Position numbers and translations under genes: made by a program
The notes under the pieces: model-generated
Told to the model about the DNA's origin: nothing
Database searches by the model: none
What the model saw: the letters and a program-made list of their open reading frames with translations, nothing else
Shown: positions 1 through 8,211 of the stretch, in pieces
How positions within the stretch are numbered: the first letter of the stretch is position 1
Layout: each line of letters opens with the position of its first letter
Origin: Acidobacteria bacterium Ga0077522
GTDB lineage: Bacteria; Acidobacteriota; Vicinamibacteria; Vicinamibacterales; Vicinamibacteraceae
DNA length: 64,000 bases
NCBI GenBank assembly: GCA_001464065.1
Contig: LNDN01000009.1
Coordinates: 1-64,000 of the forward strand
Reading direction: 5' to 3'

Positions 1-304
1 CGCCGGCGGTGGTCGTCAGCAGCACGAGGTCGCGGATGCCGCGGGCTTCGGCCTGCGTGATGACGTGCGTGACCAGGCGTGTGCCCAGCCCGCCGCCGGG
101 GGCGATCACGGCGACCGATCGCAGCAGCGCCGCCTCGCCGTGGACCTCGAGACCGGCCACGCCGCACACGCCCTCGGACGACTCGGCGACGACGAAGTCG
201 GCGAGGTGGTCGGCCGCGCCGTCCAGCGGGAGACCGTGGCGCTGGAGCACGGCGGCAATCGCCGGCCAGTCGTGCTCGACGGCAGGCCTGAGGCGTGCAG
301 GCAT
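1..304 (-). CDS. arsN2: Arsenic-resistance GNAT acetyltransferase, ArsN2-like (partial)
   Basis: The visible 101 codons encode the N-terminal part of a GCN5-type acetyltransferase; the gene runs off the left edge. The segment LRSVAVIAPGGGLGTRLV resembles the acetyl-CoA binding strand and loop (Q/R-x-x-G-x-G/A), and is followed by the RGIRDLVLLTTTA segment usual for ArsN proteins. ArsN-type enzymes are thought to acetylate arsenical compounds such as methylarsenical antibiotics. The start ATG overlaps the arsM stop by one base (TGATG), so the two are translationally coupled. The family name rests on this context and the motif; another small-molecule N-acetyltransferase is possible. Confidence 0.75.
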   Translation of the reverse strand, partial: MPARLRPAVEHDWPAIAAVLQRHGLPLDGAADHLADFVVAESSEGVCGVAGLEVHGEAALLRSVAVIAPGGGLGTRLVTHVITQAEARGIRDLVLLTTTAG

Positions 305-1116
305 CAGGCCGCCGCCCCTGGTCTGGTCGCTCGGACGAATCCGCTGAAGAAGCGCCCATCGGCCGCCGTCAGATCGCCGCACGACTGGCCGGCGTCGCGG
401 AAGTAAGCCTCGGCGTCCGCGGCGGCGTACTCGCGCCACGGTTCGATCTGCACCTGCTCGAAGCCCGCGGCCTCGAGGCCGGCCTGATACTCGTCATCAC
501 GCAGGGCGCCGGCGATGCAGCCCACCCACAGTTCCATGTTGCGGCGCACGTCGGCGGGCACCTCGCCGCGCACGAGGACGTCGGACACCGCCAGGCGACC
601 GCCCGGCTTCAGCACACGGAACGCCTCGCGCAGCACCTGCGGCTTGTCGGCGGAGAGGTTGATCACGCAGTTGGAGATGATGACGTCCACCGAGGCATCC
701 GGCAGCGGGATCTGCTCGATCGTGCCCTTCAGGAACTCGACGTTGGCCACCCCGGCGCGACGCTGGTTCTCGCGCGCCAGCGCCAGCATGTCGTCGGTCA
801 TGTCCAGGCCATAGGCCTTGCCGGTCGAACCGACGCGCCGGGCCGACAACAGCACGTCGATGCCGCCGCCAGACCCGAGGTCGAGGACGACCTGCCCGGG
901 CCTGAGATCGACGAGCGCCGTCGGGTTGCCGCAGCCGAGCGACGCCTGGACGGCTTCGGCCGGCAGCGCGCCAATCTCCTCGGGCGAGTACAGCCCGCTC
1001 GTGATCGGATCGTCGCACCCGCCGGACCCACAGCACGACGTCTTGCCCTGGCCCGCGGTCACCGAGGCCGCGAAGCTGCCGTACTTCTCCTGCACCACCG
1101 CTGTGATGTCGCTCAT
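304..1116 (-). CDS. arsM: Arsenite S-adenosylmethionine methyltransferase ArsM
   Basis: This 270-residue enzyme methylates As(III) with SAM, forming methylated and volatile arsenicals. The three conserved arsenic-binding cysteines of the family are present: C62 in LGCGNP, C150 in SNCVINL and C200 in WVGCIAGA. The SAM loop [10 protein letters not shown] lies at residues 79-88. An extra N-terminal cysteine cluster, CCGSGGC at 28-34, is also typical. The ATG at 1116 is chosen because an AGGAGA ribosome site lies about 8 bases upstream; the longer open frame reading through the arsR promoter is not a real extension. It faces arsR and is coupled to the downstream acetyltransferase. Confidence 0.95.
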   Translation of the reverse strand: MSDITAVVQEKYGSFAASVTAGQGKTSCCGSGGCDDPITSGLYSPEEIGALPAEAVQASLGCGNPTALVDLRPGQVVLDLGSGGGIDVLLSARRVGSTGKAYGLDMTDDMLALARENQRRAGVANVEFLKGTIEQIPLPDASVDVIISNCVINLSADKPQVLREAFRVLKPGGRLAVSDVLVRGEVPADVRRNMELWVGCIAGALRDDEYQAGLEAAGFEQVQIEPWREYAAADAEAYFRDAGQSCGDLTAADGRFFSGFVRATRPGAAA

Positions 1117-1179
1117 GGTCGTTCTCCTCGATCCCTCGAGCCGCGGCCCCCCGCGGCTTTCCCTACTGCAAACGCATGA

Positions 1180-1230
1180 TGGACACCGTATCCGCGAAGG
1201 CGTATATTTGTCAACGCGAATACAGTTCGC
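1180..1230 (+). promoter_or_regulatory. arsR promoter with candidate ArsR operator; divergent arsM -35
   Basis: On the plus strand, TGGACA (1180-1185) and TATATT (1203-1208) are separated by 17 bases, matching a sigma-70 promoter at five of six positions each. The predicted start point, near 1215, falls at the inverted repeat GCGAA-5-TTCGC (1216-1230), a plausible ArsR operator. On the minus strand a perfect TTGACA (1214-1209) is placed to serve arsM, though its -10 is weak. The overlap implies that one ArsR-bound site could repress both directions. Confidence 0.6.
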
Positions 1231-1242
1231 ACGAAGAGACGT

Positions 1243-1662
1243 ATGCCACGAGCCCGACGTTCCACCACCGTCACCGACATCGCCACCGTCTGCGCCGCGC
1301 TGGCCGATCCGACGCGCCTGCGCATCCTCGCCCTGCTGGCCGGCGAGGAAGTGTGCGTGTGCCACATCCACGACAGCCTCGAGATTCCGCAGCCGACGGC
1401 CTCTCGGCACCTCGCCTACCTGCGGCGCACCGGCCTGGTGGACACGCGGCGCGAGGGGCTGTGGGTGCACTACCGCATCGCCGCCACGCTCGAACCGCAC
1501 GTGCGCCACGCCGTGGACGCCGTGCTCCACGCCGTGCGGCACTGTCCCGAGCCCGCGGCGGACCATCGTCAACTCGTGCGCACCACTGGGCGGGCGCCCA
1601 TCGTCAGCCTGCCCCTGGTGGCGGGCTGCTGCGGCGCCCCCACCTCAGGAGACCGTTCATGA
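1243..1662 (+). CDS. arsR: ArsR-family arsenite-responsive repressor
   Basis: A 139-residue winged-helix repressor of the ArsR/SmtB family. The metal-sensing motif EEVCVCHIHD, equivalent to the ELCVCDL motif with two close cysteines, sits at the start of the recognition helix-turn-helix, followed by PQPTASRHLAYLRRTGLV. As(III) binding to these cysteines would release it from DNA. The C-terminal tail carries another CC pair (VAGCCGAP), which may add a ligand. It is longer than the usual 100-120 residues because of this tail. The stop overlaps the arsD start in ATGA. Confidence 0.95.
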   Translation: MPRARRSTTVTDIATVCAALADPTRLRILALLAGEEVCVCHIHDSLEIPQPTASRHLAYLRRTGLVDTRREGLWVHYRIAATLEPHVRHAVDAVLHAVRHCPEPAADHRQLVRTTGRAPIVSLPLVAGCCGAPTSGDRS

Positions 1663-2045
1663 CTCGCATCGATGTCTTCGACCCACCGTTGTGTTGTTCG
1701 TCCGGTGTGTGTGGCCCTTCGGTGGACCCGCAGCTGGCGGCCTTCGCCGCCGACGTCCAGTGGCTGACGACACAGGGCGTCGAGGTGGTACGTCACAACC
1801 TCGCCCAGGTGCCCCAGGACTTCGTGACCAACGAGACGGTCCGCACCCTGCTGGCCGACCACGGGGACGGCTGTCTGCCCGTCGTGCTGGTCAATGGCGA
1901 GGTACGCCATCAGGGCGCGTATCCGAGGCGGGACGAGTTGGCCCGTGAGAGTGGGCTGGTGGTCGGCGTGTCGCCCACCAAGCCCCGCATCCGAGTCTCC
2001 GTGACGGGGACCGGTGGGTGCGCCCCAGGGTCAGGGTGCTGCTGA
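1659..2045 (+). CDS. arsD: Arsenite metallochaperone ArsD
   Basis: A 128-residue thioredoxin-fold chaperone that hands As(III) to the ArsA ATPase. The family metal site Cys12-Cys13-Cys18 is conserved at exactly these numbers (PPLCCSSGVCG). The C-terminus ends in GGCAPGSGCC, giving a second cysteine group as in longer ArsD proteins. The gene overlaps arsR by four bases at its start, and its stop overlaps the arsA start (TGATG), so arsR-arsD-arsA form one coupled operon. Confidence 0.95.
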   Translation: MTRIDVFDPPLCCSSGVCGPSVDPQLAAFAADVQWLTTQGVEVVRHNLAQVPQDFVTNETVRTLLADHGDGCLPVVLVNGEVRHQGAYPRRDELARESGLVVGVSPTKPRIRVSVTGTGGCAPGSGCC

Positions 2046-3832
2046 TGGACACGATCGCCGCCCTCGCCGCCAACGCCACGCGCGTGCTGTTCTTCACCGG
2101 CAAGGGCGGCGTCGGCAAGACGTCGCTCGCCTGCGCGACCGCCATCGCGCTGGCCGATCAGGGGCGACGTGTGCTGCTGGTCTCGACCGATCCGGCCTCC
2201 AACCTCGACGAGGTCCTGGGCGTGCGGCTCGGGTCGCAGCCGACGCCGGTCCCTGGGGTGTCGGGCCTCGACGCGCTCAACATCGATCCGGAAGCCGCCG
2301 CGCGCGCCTACCGTGAGCGCGTCGTCGGGCCGTACAGGGCGCTGTTGCCGGCCAGTGCCGTTGCCAGCATCGAGGAGCAGCTGTCTGGCGCGTGCACGGT
2401 GGAGATCGCCGCCTTCGACGAGTTCACGTCGATCCTCGCCGGCGCCCGCGACGGCAGCCCGCACGACCACGTGGTCTTCGACACGGCGCCCACGGGCCAC
2501 ACGTTGCGTCTGCTGGCCCTGCCCGCGGCCTGGACGGGCTTCATCGACACCAACACTTCGGGCACCTCCTGTCTCGGGCCGCTGGCCGGCCTGCAAGGCA
2601 AGGTGCAGACCTACCGCGAGAGCCTCGATGCCCTGCGCGATGGCGCGGTCACGACGGTGGTGCTGGTGACGCGGCCCGAGCGGGGACCACTCGCGGAGGC
2701 GGGCCGGACGAGTGAGGAACTGACGGCGCTCGGCATCACGCACCAACGCCTCATCGTCAATGGCCTCTTCCACGCGAGCGGTGTCGACGACCCGCTGGCG
2801 ACCGCGCTCGCCGAGCGTGGACGCCTGGCCCTCGACACGCTGCCCGCCGCGTTGCAGGTGCAGCCGCGCCTCGACGTCCCGCTGCGCGCGTGGGCGCCGA
2901 TGGGTGTCGACCGCCTGCGCTCCCTCGGCCAGGTCGGCGACGACCAGGTCCTGCCGCGCCACGATGCGGTCCCGGCGCCAGGCGCACCGCTCTCCGCCCT
3001 GATTGACGAGTGCGCGGCGACAGGGCGTGGCGTGATCCTCACCATGGGCAAGGGCGGCGTCGGCAAGACCACGATCGCCGCGGCCATCGCCGTCGATCTC
3101 GCCTCCCGCGGCCACGACGTGCTGCTGAGCACGACCGACCCCGCAGCCCATCTCGGGGCCACGCTCGAAGGCAGCGTGCCGCGATTGCGTGTGACCCGGA
3201 TCGATCCCGTCGAGGAGACGCGCGCCTACACGGCGGAGGTGATGGCCAGCGCGTCACCCGATCTCGACGACGCGGGCCGCGCGCTGCTCGAGGAAGACCT
3301 GCGATCGCCGTGTACGGAGGAGATCGCGGTGTTCCGGGCGTTTGCCCGCACGGTCGACGAGGGCGCCGCGGGCTTCGTGGTGCTCGACACCGCGCCGACC
3401 GGGCACACGCTGCTGCTGCTCGATGCCGCGCAGGCCTACCACCGGGAAGTGTCGCGCACCGGGGGGGCCGTGCCGGACGCCGTGCGTGCCCTGCTGCCGC
3501 GTCTGCGCGACGCGACGTACACGAAGGTGGTGCTGGTGACGCTGCCCGAAGCCACACCGGTCCACGAAGCGGCGCATCTGCAGGCCGACCTCGTGCGGGC
3601 GGGCATCACGCCCTGGGCGTGGGTGGTGAACCAGAGCGTGGCCGCTGCGGCGGGCGTGACCGACCCGCTGCTGCGTGATCGGGCCGCCCGCGAGCAACCC
3701 TTCATCGACGAGGTCCTGGCCCGTCATGCGACGCGCGTCGCGCAAGTCCCCGTGCTGCCGGACGCGCCGATCGGCCGCGAGAAGCTGCTGGCGCTGGCGC
3801 AAGGGGCGCGGGCGCCCATGCCGGTCGGCTGA
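2045..3832 (+). CDS. arsA: Arsenite-stimulated ATPase ArsA (two-domain)
   Basis: A 595-residue duplicated P-loop ATPase that normally energises the arsenite pump. Both halves carry GKGGVGKT (residues 19-26 and 335-342) and the ArsA signature DTAPTGHTL. The three As(III) ligands known from the E. coli enzyme (C113, C172, C422) have counterparts at C117, C176 and C423. The ATG overlapping the arsD stop is used in preference to an in-frame GTG at 2018 that would extend it by nine residues. No ArsB or Acr3 pump follows: the next gene is an unrelated protein on the opposite strand. Confidence 0.95.
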   Translation: MDTIAALAANATRVLFFTGKGGVGKTSLACATAIALADQGRRVLLVSTDPASNLDEVLGVRLGSQPTPVPGVSGLDALNIDPEAAARAYRERVVGPYRALLPASAVASIEEQLSGACTVEIAAFDEFTSILAGARDGSPHDHVVFDTAPTGHTLRLLALPAAWTGFIDTNTSGTSCLGPLAGLQGKVQTYRESLDALRDGAVTTVVLVTRPERGPLAEAGRTSEELTALGITHQRLIVNGLFHASGVDDPLATALAERGRLALDTLPAALQVQPRLDVPLRAWAPMGVDRLRSLGQVGDDQVLPRHDAVPAPGAPLSALIDECAATGRGVILTMGKGGVGKTTIAAAIAVDLASRGHDVLLSTTDPAAHLGATLEGSVPRLRVTRIDPVEETRAYTAEVMASASPDLDDAGRALLEEDLRSPCTEEIAVFRAFARTVDEGAAGFVVLDTAPTGHTLLLLDAAQAYHREVSRTGGAVPDAVRALLPRLRDATYTKVVLVTLPEATPVHEAAHLQADLVRAGITPWAWVVNQSVAAAAGVTDPLLRDRAAREQPFIDEVLARHATRVAQVPVLPDAPIGREKLLALAQGARAPMPVG

Positions 3833-3841
3833 CCGGCGGAC

Positions 3842-5023
3842 CTACGGCATCTCGATGTCGAGGTCGTGGTCCTGCACGCGCGCGGGGTCGGGGGGCACTT
3901 CGTTCACCCGGACGACGTCCTCCAGGCGCTCCGGGGGCGGCAGGTTGTCGGCAAAGGCCAGCCCGAACAGTTCCCACGACGTCTGGAACAGCGCGGCGAT
4001 GATCGGCCCGATGATGAAGCCGATGGCGCCGAAGACGAAGATGCCGCCCAGTGTCGAGAACAGGATCATCAGGTCGTGCATCTCGGTGTCGCGCCCGACC
4101 AGGCGCGGGCGCAGCACGTTGTCGATCGATCCCACCACGAGGCCGCAGAACAGCGCCAGGCCGACCGCCTTGACCCAGTAGCCCATCAGGCCGAGGACGA
4201 TGCACGCGGGCACCCACACGATGGCGCCACCGAGCATCGGGATCACCGACAGGACGACCATGATGGCGCCCCAGAACACGGCGTGGTCCACGCCCGCGAC
4301 CCAGAACCCGATGCCTGCCAGCGTGCCCTGGGCCACGCCGATGACCAGCGTGCCCTTCAGGGTCGCCCGGGTCACGGACACGAACTTGTCGAGCAGCAGG
4401 TCGCGCTCGCCTTCCCGCAACGGCAGGAAACGGCGCAGCGCGTGCAGGATCTCCGGCCCGTCCAGCAGGAAGAAGAACACCGTGTACGCGAGGATGAACA
4501 GGTTGAAGACGGCCTGTACCGTGCCCACGGTGGTGTTGGACAGCGACGAGACGATGACGCCGCCGAGGCCACTGACCCACTCGCCCGCCTTCTGGAGCAA
4601 CTGCTCGCGATAGGGCTCGAGGTAGTTGGCAAACGGCAGGCGCTCGAGCAGGGGCGCCAGCGAGGTCGGCTGCGCCGACACCCGCGCGACCCAGGGACGC
4701 GCGCTCTCGCTCAGGCGGATGGCCTCGACGGTGACCATGTACGCCACGGCGGCCAGCGGCGCCGCCAGCGCCACGAACCCGACGAGCAGCGTGGCCAGCG
4801 CCGCCAGCGGCCCCCGCCCGCGGAACGCGTCGACGAGGCGCACGAACAGCGGATACCCGAGGCCCGCGAAGATCGCCGCGAGCAGGATCGTCATCAGGAA
4901 GCTGCGAATCAGCCCCAGGAACAGGACCGAGATCGCCAGCACGAAGACCAGCAGGAAGACGCGGCGGAAGCGGTTCTCGCGGAACGGGAGCGGCTGCCCC
5001 AGGCTGTCGGACACGATCGGCAC
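3842..5023 (-). CDS. AI-2E family (PerM-like) membrane protein
   Basis: A 393-residue polytopic membrane protein of the AI-2E/PerM family, proposed exporters or permeases; members include Na+/H+ antiporters and the TqsA autoinducer-2 exporter. It has paired hydrophobic segments near the N-terminus, a soluble central region of about 80 residues, and C-terminal helices with the glycine-rich pattern GGIFVFGAIGFIIGP. The start is a GTG, because the nearby ATG is out of frame. It converges on arsA with a 9-base gap and probably has no part in arsenic export, although the absence of a recognised pump nearby leaves that open. The substrate cannot be told from sequence. Confidence 0.85.
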   Translation of the reverse strand: MPIVSDSLGQPLPFRENRFRRVFLLVFVLAISVLFLGLIRSFLMTILLAAIFAGLGYPLFVRLVDAFRGRGPLAALATLLVGFVALAAPLAAVAYMVTVEAIRLSESARPWVARVSAQPTSLAPLLERLPFANYLEPYREQLLQKAGEWVSGLGGVIVSSLSNTTVGTVQAVFNLFILAYTVFFFLLDGPEILHALRRFLPLREGERDLLLDKFVSVTRATLKGTLVIGVAQGTLAGIGFWVAGVDHAVFWGAIMVVLSVIPMLGGAIVWVPACIVLGLMGYWVKAVGLALFCGLVVGSIDNVLRPRLVGRDTEMHDLMILFSTLGGIFVFGAIGFIIGPIIAALFQTSWELFGLAFADNLPPPERLEDVVRVNEVPPDPARVQDHDLDIEMP

Positions 5024-5069
5024 GGTCCGACCATGCTACCAGTGGGTCGTCGCGATCGATACCGGCCCG

Positions 5070-6176
5070 TCAGCGCAGATCGCGCATCGCGGGCCACCCG
5101 TCGAGTCCGGTGGCCTGCTCCACCCCGCGACGGATCGCCTGGGCCGCCGCCTCGGCCGCAGCGGCGCCGAGCGCGGTCAGCGAGACGGACGGCGTGATGC
5201 GCGCGGTCGACAGCGTGATGACCTGATCGCCGTCGCCGTTGGTGTGGTACGGGTTGATGGCGCGGGCCGGGCCGGTGTTGGCCATCATCGCCAGCTTGGT
5301 CAGGCTGGTCTTGTCGAGCGCGACGTTGGTCGCGATCACGGTCAGCGTGGTGGCGCGAAACGGCTGGTCGTCGAGGCGCCGATCGGCGCGTGGGCGTGTG
5401 GTGTCGAGATCACGCTGCAGCTGAGCCGCACTGTCGATGAAGGTGCGGCCATCCGCCCCGCGCGCGCCCGCCACGATGCGTCCAGTCTTCGCGTCCAGGA
5501 TGTCACCCGCGGCATTGACGACGCAGAGCGCCGCCACCACCACGTCGCCCGATCGGATGGCCACGGTGCCGACGCCGCCCTTCATCCCGCCGAACCCGCG
5601 CGATCGGAACATCTTCCCCACCGTCGCGCCGGCGCCGACCCCGACGCTCCCTTCGGCCACGGGGCGCGTGCTGGCGGTCTCGCAGGCGCGGATGGCCAGC
5701 GCGGCGTCTGGCCGGATGCGGCCGTCGCCGAGCCCGAGATCGTCGATCACGGCACCGACCACGATGGGGATGCGCACGTTCGGGATGCCCCAGTCGTAGC
5801 CGACGTTGTTGGCCTCCAGATGCCGGACCACGCCCGCCACGGCCTCGAGGCCCATGGGCCCGCCGCCGGTGAGCAGGAGGCCATGGATGTGCTGGAGCGG
5901 GCTCACGGGCTGCAGCATCACCCCGAGCATCTCGCCCGGGGCCGACCCGTCGTAGTCCACGCCCGCGGTCACCGGGCCGTCGAACAGGATGGCGGTACAG
6001 CCCGTGGGCCGACGCGGATCGACGGCGTGGCCGACGCGGATGCCCGGGACGTCGGTCAGGGACCCGGCCGAGGGCGTGACGGCGGCGCGGCTGGCCGCGG
6101 CGGCCGACCACGGCGCGAGCGCCGCACCGGCGAGGATCGACGAGCACTGCCTGGCGAAGTGACGACGACTGGCCAT
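5070..6176 (-). CDS. Secreted P1 (S58, DmpA-like) aminopeptidase
   Basis: A 368-residue member of the S58/P1 family (L-aminopeptidase/D-esterase, beta-peptidyl aminopeptidase). These Ntn-hydrolase-like enzymes are made as a precursor and cut themselves to expose a Ser or Thr nucleophile. The family opening LTDVPGIRVGHA and the segment GGMKGGVGTVAI are clear, and ATTLTVIATNVAL resembles the self-cleavage region with a threonine nucleophile. The N-terminus begins MASRRHFARQ, a near-consensus twin-arginine motif, followed by an alanine-rich hydrophobic stretch, so Tat export is likely. A TATAGT sits 8 bases before the ATG. Substrate unknown. Confidence 0.85.
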   Translation of the reverse strand: MASRRHFARQCSSILAGAALAPWSAAAASRAAVTPSAGSLTDVPGIRVGHAVDPRRPTGCTAILFDGPVTAGVDYDGSAPGEMLGVMLQPVSPLQHIHGLLLTGGGPMGLEAVAGVVRHLEANNVGYDWGIPNVRIPIVVGAVIDDLGLGDGRIRPDAALAIRACETASTRPVAEGSVGVGAGATVGKMFRSRGFGGMKGGVGTVAIRSGDVVVAALCVVNAAGDILDAKTGRIVAGARGADGRTFIDSAAQLQRDLDTTRPRADRRLDDQPFRATTLTVIATNVALDKTSLTKLAMMANTGPARAINPYHTNGDGDQVITLSTARITPSVSLTALGAAAAEAAAQAIRRGVEQATGLDGWPAMRDLR

Positions 6177-6184
6177 GGCGATGC

Positions 6185-6190
6185 ACTATA
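6185..6190 (-). promoter_or_regulatory. Candidate -10 of a leaderless transcript (P1 peptidase)
   Basis: On the minus strand TATAGT ends 8 bases before the ATG at 6176. No Shine-Dalgarno sequence lies in between, so transcription may begin at or next to the start codon. Confidence 0.5.
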
Positions 6191-6257
6191 CGCCGGCCCG
6201 TCCCGTAATCCAGATTTAACGCATGCGTCACGACGGGGAAACCACGGGTGCGTAACG

Positions 6258-6275
6258 TGACAGTGACCGCTGTCA
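6258..6275. promoter_or_regulatory. Inverted repeat TGACAG-6-CTGTCA upstream of the PhoB-like gene
   Basis: A perfect 6-base inverted repeat with a 6-base spacer lies about 45 bases before the regulator start. CTGTCA is the half-site of classical Pho boxes, but there the half-sites are direct repeats every 11 bases, so this could instead be the site of another dimeric regulator or of autoregulation. Confidence 0.35.
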
Positions 6276-6318
6276 TCACCGGCAGGGTCTCGGTCCACGA
6301 CTCCACAGGGAGCACTGC

Positions 6319-7071
6319 GTGACGCTGGCTCAACCGCACGGCACCACCCACTCGTCCTGGCCCGCCCAGGCCGCCTCCATCACACGCATCCTCGTCGTCG
6401 AGGACGAGCACGACATCGCCGGGCTCATCAAGCACACGCTCGAACGGGAGCCGGACACGCAGGTCGAAACCGTCGGCAGCGGCGACGCGGCCCTCAAGGC
6501 GGTGGTGGCCCAGGCCCCGCACCTGATCATCCTCGACCTCAACCTGCCCGTGCTGTCCGGCTTCGAGGTGTGTCGCATCCTCCGTGCCCGACCCGCGACC
6601 AAGCACGTGCCGATCATCATGCTGACGGCGCGGGCGACGGAGATCGATCGGGTCTCGGGCCTGGACCTCGGCGCCGACGACTACGTGACCAAGCCGTTCA
6701 GCCTGCGGGAACTGGCCGCGCGCGTGCGCGCCGTGCTGCGCCGGCCGCACATGATGCCGGAGGACGAGGCGCCGAGCCGCGTCTATCGGGGCAAGGTGCT
6801 GACGGCCGACTTCGAGGCGGTGGCCATCGAGGTGGAGGGGCAGCCGGTGCGACTGACCCGCCGCGAGTTCGAGTTGCTGCAGTGCCTGGTGGAGAACCGG
6901 AATCGCGTACTGTCACGTGACCGGTTGCTCGAGCGCGTGTGGGGCTACGACCGGCAGATCGAAACGCGGTCGGTGGACGTGCACGTCGGTCGCCTGCGCG
7001 CCAAGCTCGGGAGCGCCGGCGAACAGATCGAGACCGTGGTCGGACTCGGGTACAAGTTCGTGGAAGCCTGA
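6319..7071 (+). CDS. OmpR/PhoB-family response regulator
   Basis: A 250-residue two-domain regulator. The receiver domain (about residues 24-140) has the acidic pair in VVEDEHD, the phospho-acceptor aspartate in LIILDLNLPV, and the conserved lysine in DDYVTKPF. The C-terminal winged helix (about 155-248) has the PhoB-type LTRREFELLQ and VDVHVGRLRAKLG segments. The start is GTG with an AGGGAG ribosome site. It faces the peptidase gene and is followed by the phosphate permease on the other strand, so I infer PhoB-like control of phosphate genes. No histidine kinase is adjacent, so its partner is unknown; hence no gene symbol. Confidence 0.85.
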   Translation: MTLAQPHGTTHSSWPAQAASITRILVVEDEHDIAGLIKHTLEREPDTQVETVGSGDAALKAVVAQAPHLIILDLNLPVLSGFEVCRILRARPATKHVPIIMLTARATEIDRVSGLDLGADDYVTKPFSLRELAARVRAVLRRPHMMPEDEAPSRVYRGKVLTADFEAVAIEVEGQPVRLTRREFELLQCLVENRNRVLSRDRLLERVWGYDRQIETRSVDVHVGRLRAKLGSAGEQIETVVGLGYKFVEA

Positions 7072-7076
7072 GGGAG

Positions 7077-7180
7077 GCTCAGGGCTCAAGGCTCAGGGCT
7101 CAACACTCACGGCTTTGGGCTCGGGGCTCAGGGGCCGTTCGAAGGGCGAAGGCCGAAGGACGAAGGCCAAAGGGTAAAGA
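7077..7180. repeat. Low-complexity intergenic tract (GGCTCAGGGCTCAA and AAGGGCGAAGG-type units)
   Basis: Immature tandem units of the form AAGGCTCAGGGCTC repeat at 7080-7135 and grade into purine-rich units (GAAGGGCGAAGGCCGAAGG) to about 7180. Related purine tracts occur between other genes in this window. No reading frame here looks coding. Confidence 0.7.
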
Positions 7181-7186
7181 CGGACG

Positions 7187-7210
7187 CGCCGGCGCTACTT
7201 GGCGCCGGCG
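7187..7210 (-). terminator. Strong hairpin at the 3' end of the Pit gene
   Basis: CGCCGGCGC and GCGCCGGCG form a perfect 9-base stem with a 6-base loop spanning the pit stop codon. On the minus strand a short pyrimidine stretch with few Ts follows, so it may be a weak terminator or an mRNA-stabilising hairpin. Confidence 0.45.
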
Positions 7211-8196
7211 AGCGACAGCAGGAAGTACGTGCTGGCGCCGACGAAGGCCGCCGCGGGAATCGTCAGTACCCAGGCCCACACGATGCGCCCGGCCACGCCC
7301 CAGCGCACGGCCGACAGCCGGCGCGTGGCGCCGACGCCGACGATCGAGCCCGTGATGGTGTGCGTGGTGCTGATGCCCACGCCCATCAGGGTGGCGACGA
7401 GAATGGCCACCGCCGCACCGGTCTCGGCGGCGAACCCCCCGACCGGCGCCAGCTTGGTGATCTTGGTGCCCATCGTGCGCACGATGCGCCAGCCACCCGA
7501 CAGGGTGCCGAGCCCGATCGCCGCATGCGCCGTCAGCACGACCCAGAACGGCACGTCGAAGGTCGTGATGTAGCCAGCCGTGAACAGCACGCCGGTGATG
7601 ATGCCCATCGTCTTCTGCGCATCGTTGGCGCCGTGCATCAGGCTGAACAGCGCCGCCGACAGCAGCTGCAGGCGCCTGAACAGCATGTCGACGCGTGCCG
7701 GCGCGGTCTTGCGGAACAGCCAGAACGTCGCCGTCATCATCGCGAGCCCGACGCCGAGGCCGATCAGCGGCGCGACGACGATGAACACGAGCGTCTTGGT
7801 CCATCCGGACCAGAGGATGGCCGGCAGGCCGGCCTTGGCCACCGCCGCACCGCCGTACCCACCGAACAGCGCGTGGGACGAACTGGTCGGCAGGCCGTAG
7901 TACCAGGTGATCAGATTCCACACGATGGCGCCGGTGAGCCCGGCGCCGATCACCGCGAACGTGACGATGTTGAGGTCCACCATGCCGGCGCCGACGGTCT
8001 TGGCCACCGCGGTGCCGAAGGCGAACGCCGCCACGAAGTTGAAGAACGCGGCCCAGACGACGGCCTGCCCGGGCGTCAGCACGCGGGTGGAGACCACGGT
8101 GGCGATGGAGTTCGCCGCATCGTGGAACCCGTTGATGTAATCGAACGCCAGGGCGAGCAGGATCAGGACGATGACGACCAGCAGCGATGCATCCAT
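7195..8196 (-). CDS. Inorganic phosphate transporter, PiT family
   Basis: A 333-residue membrane permease with the PiT signature GFHDAANSIATVV near the N-terminus and its inverted duplicate GANDAQKTMGII in the second half. PiT carriers import phosphate, often as a metal-phosphate complex, driven by the proton or sodium gradient. It lies 15 bases after a PhoU-like DUF47 gene on the same strand, the standard bacterial Pit pairing, so the two are one operon. Together with the Pst system about 8 kb away it gives a low-affinity plus high-affinity pair. Confidence 0.95.
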   Translation of the reverse strand: MDASLLVVIVLILLALAFDYINGFHDAANSIATVVSTRVLTPGQAVVWAAFFNFVAAFAFGTAVAKTVGAGMVDLNIVTFAVIGAGLTGAIVWNLITWYYGLPTSSSHALFGGYGGAAVAKAGLPAILWSGWTKTLVFIVVAPLIGLGVGLAMMTATFWLFRKTAPARVDMLFRRLQLLSAALFSLMHGANDAQKTMGIITGVLFTAGYITTFDVPFWVVLTAHAAIGLGTLSGGWRIVRTMGTKITKLAPVGGFAAETGAAVAILVATLMGVGISTTHTITGSIVGVGATRRLSAVRWGVAGRIVWAWVLTIPAAAFVGASTYFLLSLAGAK

Positions 8197-8211
8197 GAGG
8201 TCAGGTCGAGC

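Noticed and set aside
295-1572. Long open frames on both strands across arsM/arsR, including a 5' extension of arsM through the arsR gene
   Set aside because: High GC keeps several frames open; the ArsM family start with its own ribosome site is at 1116, and the extension would overlap the promoter and arsR.
5033-5038. TAGCAT before the AI-2E gene as a further leaderless promoter
   Set aside because: It lies 9 bases from the GTG, outside the 6-8 base window of the other examples, so not counted.
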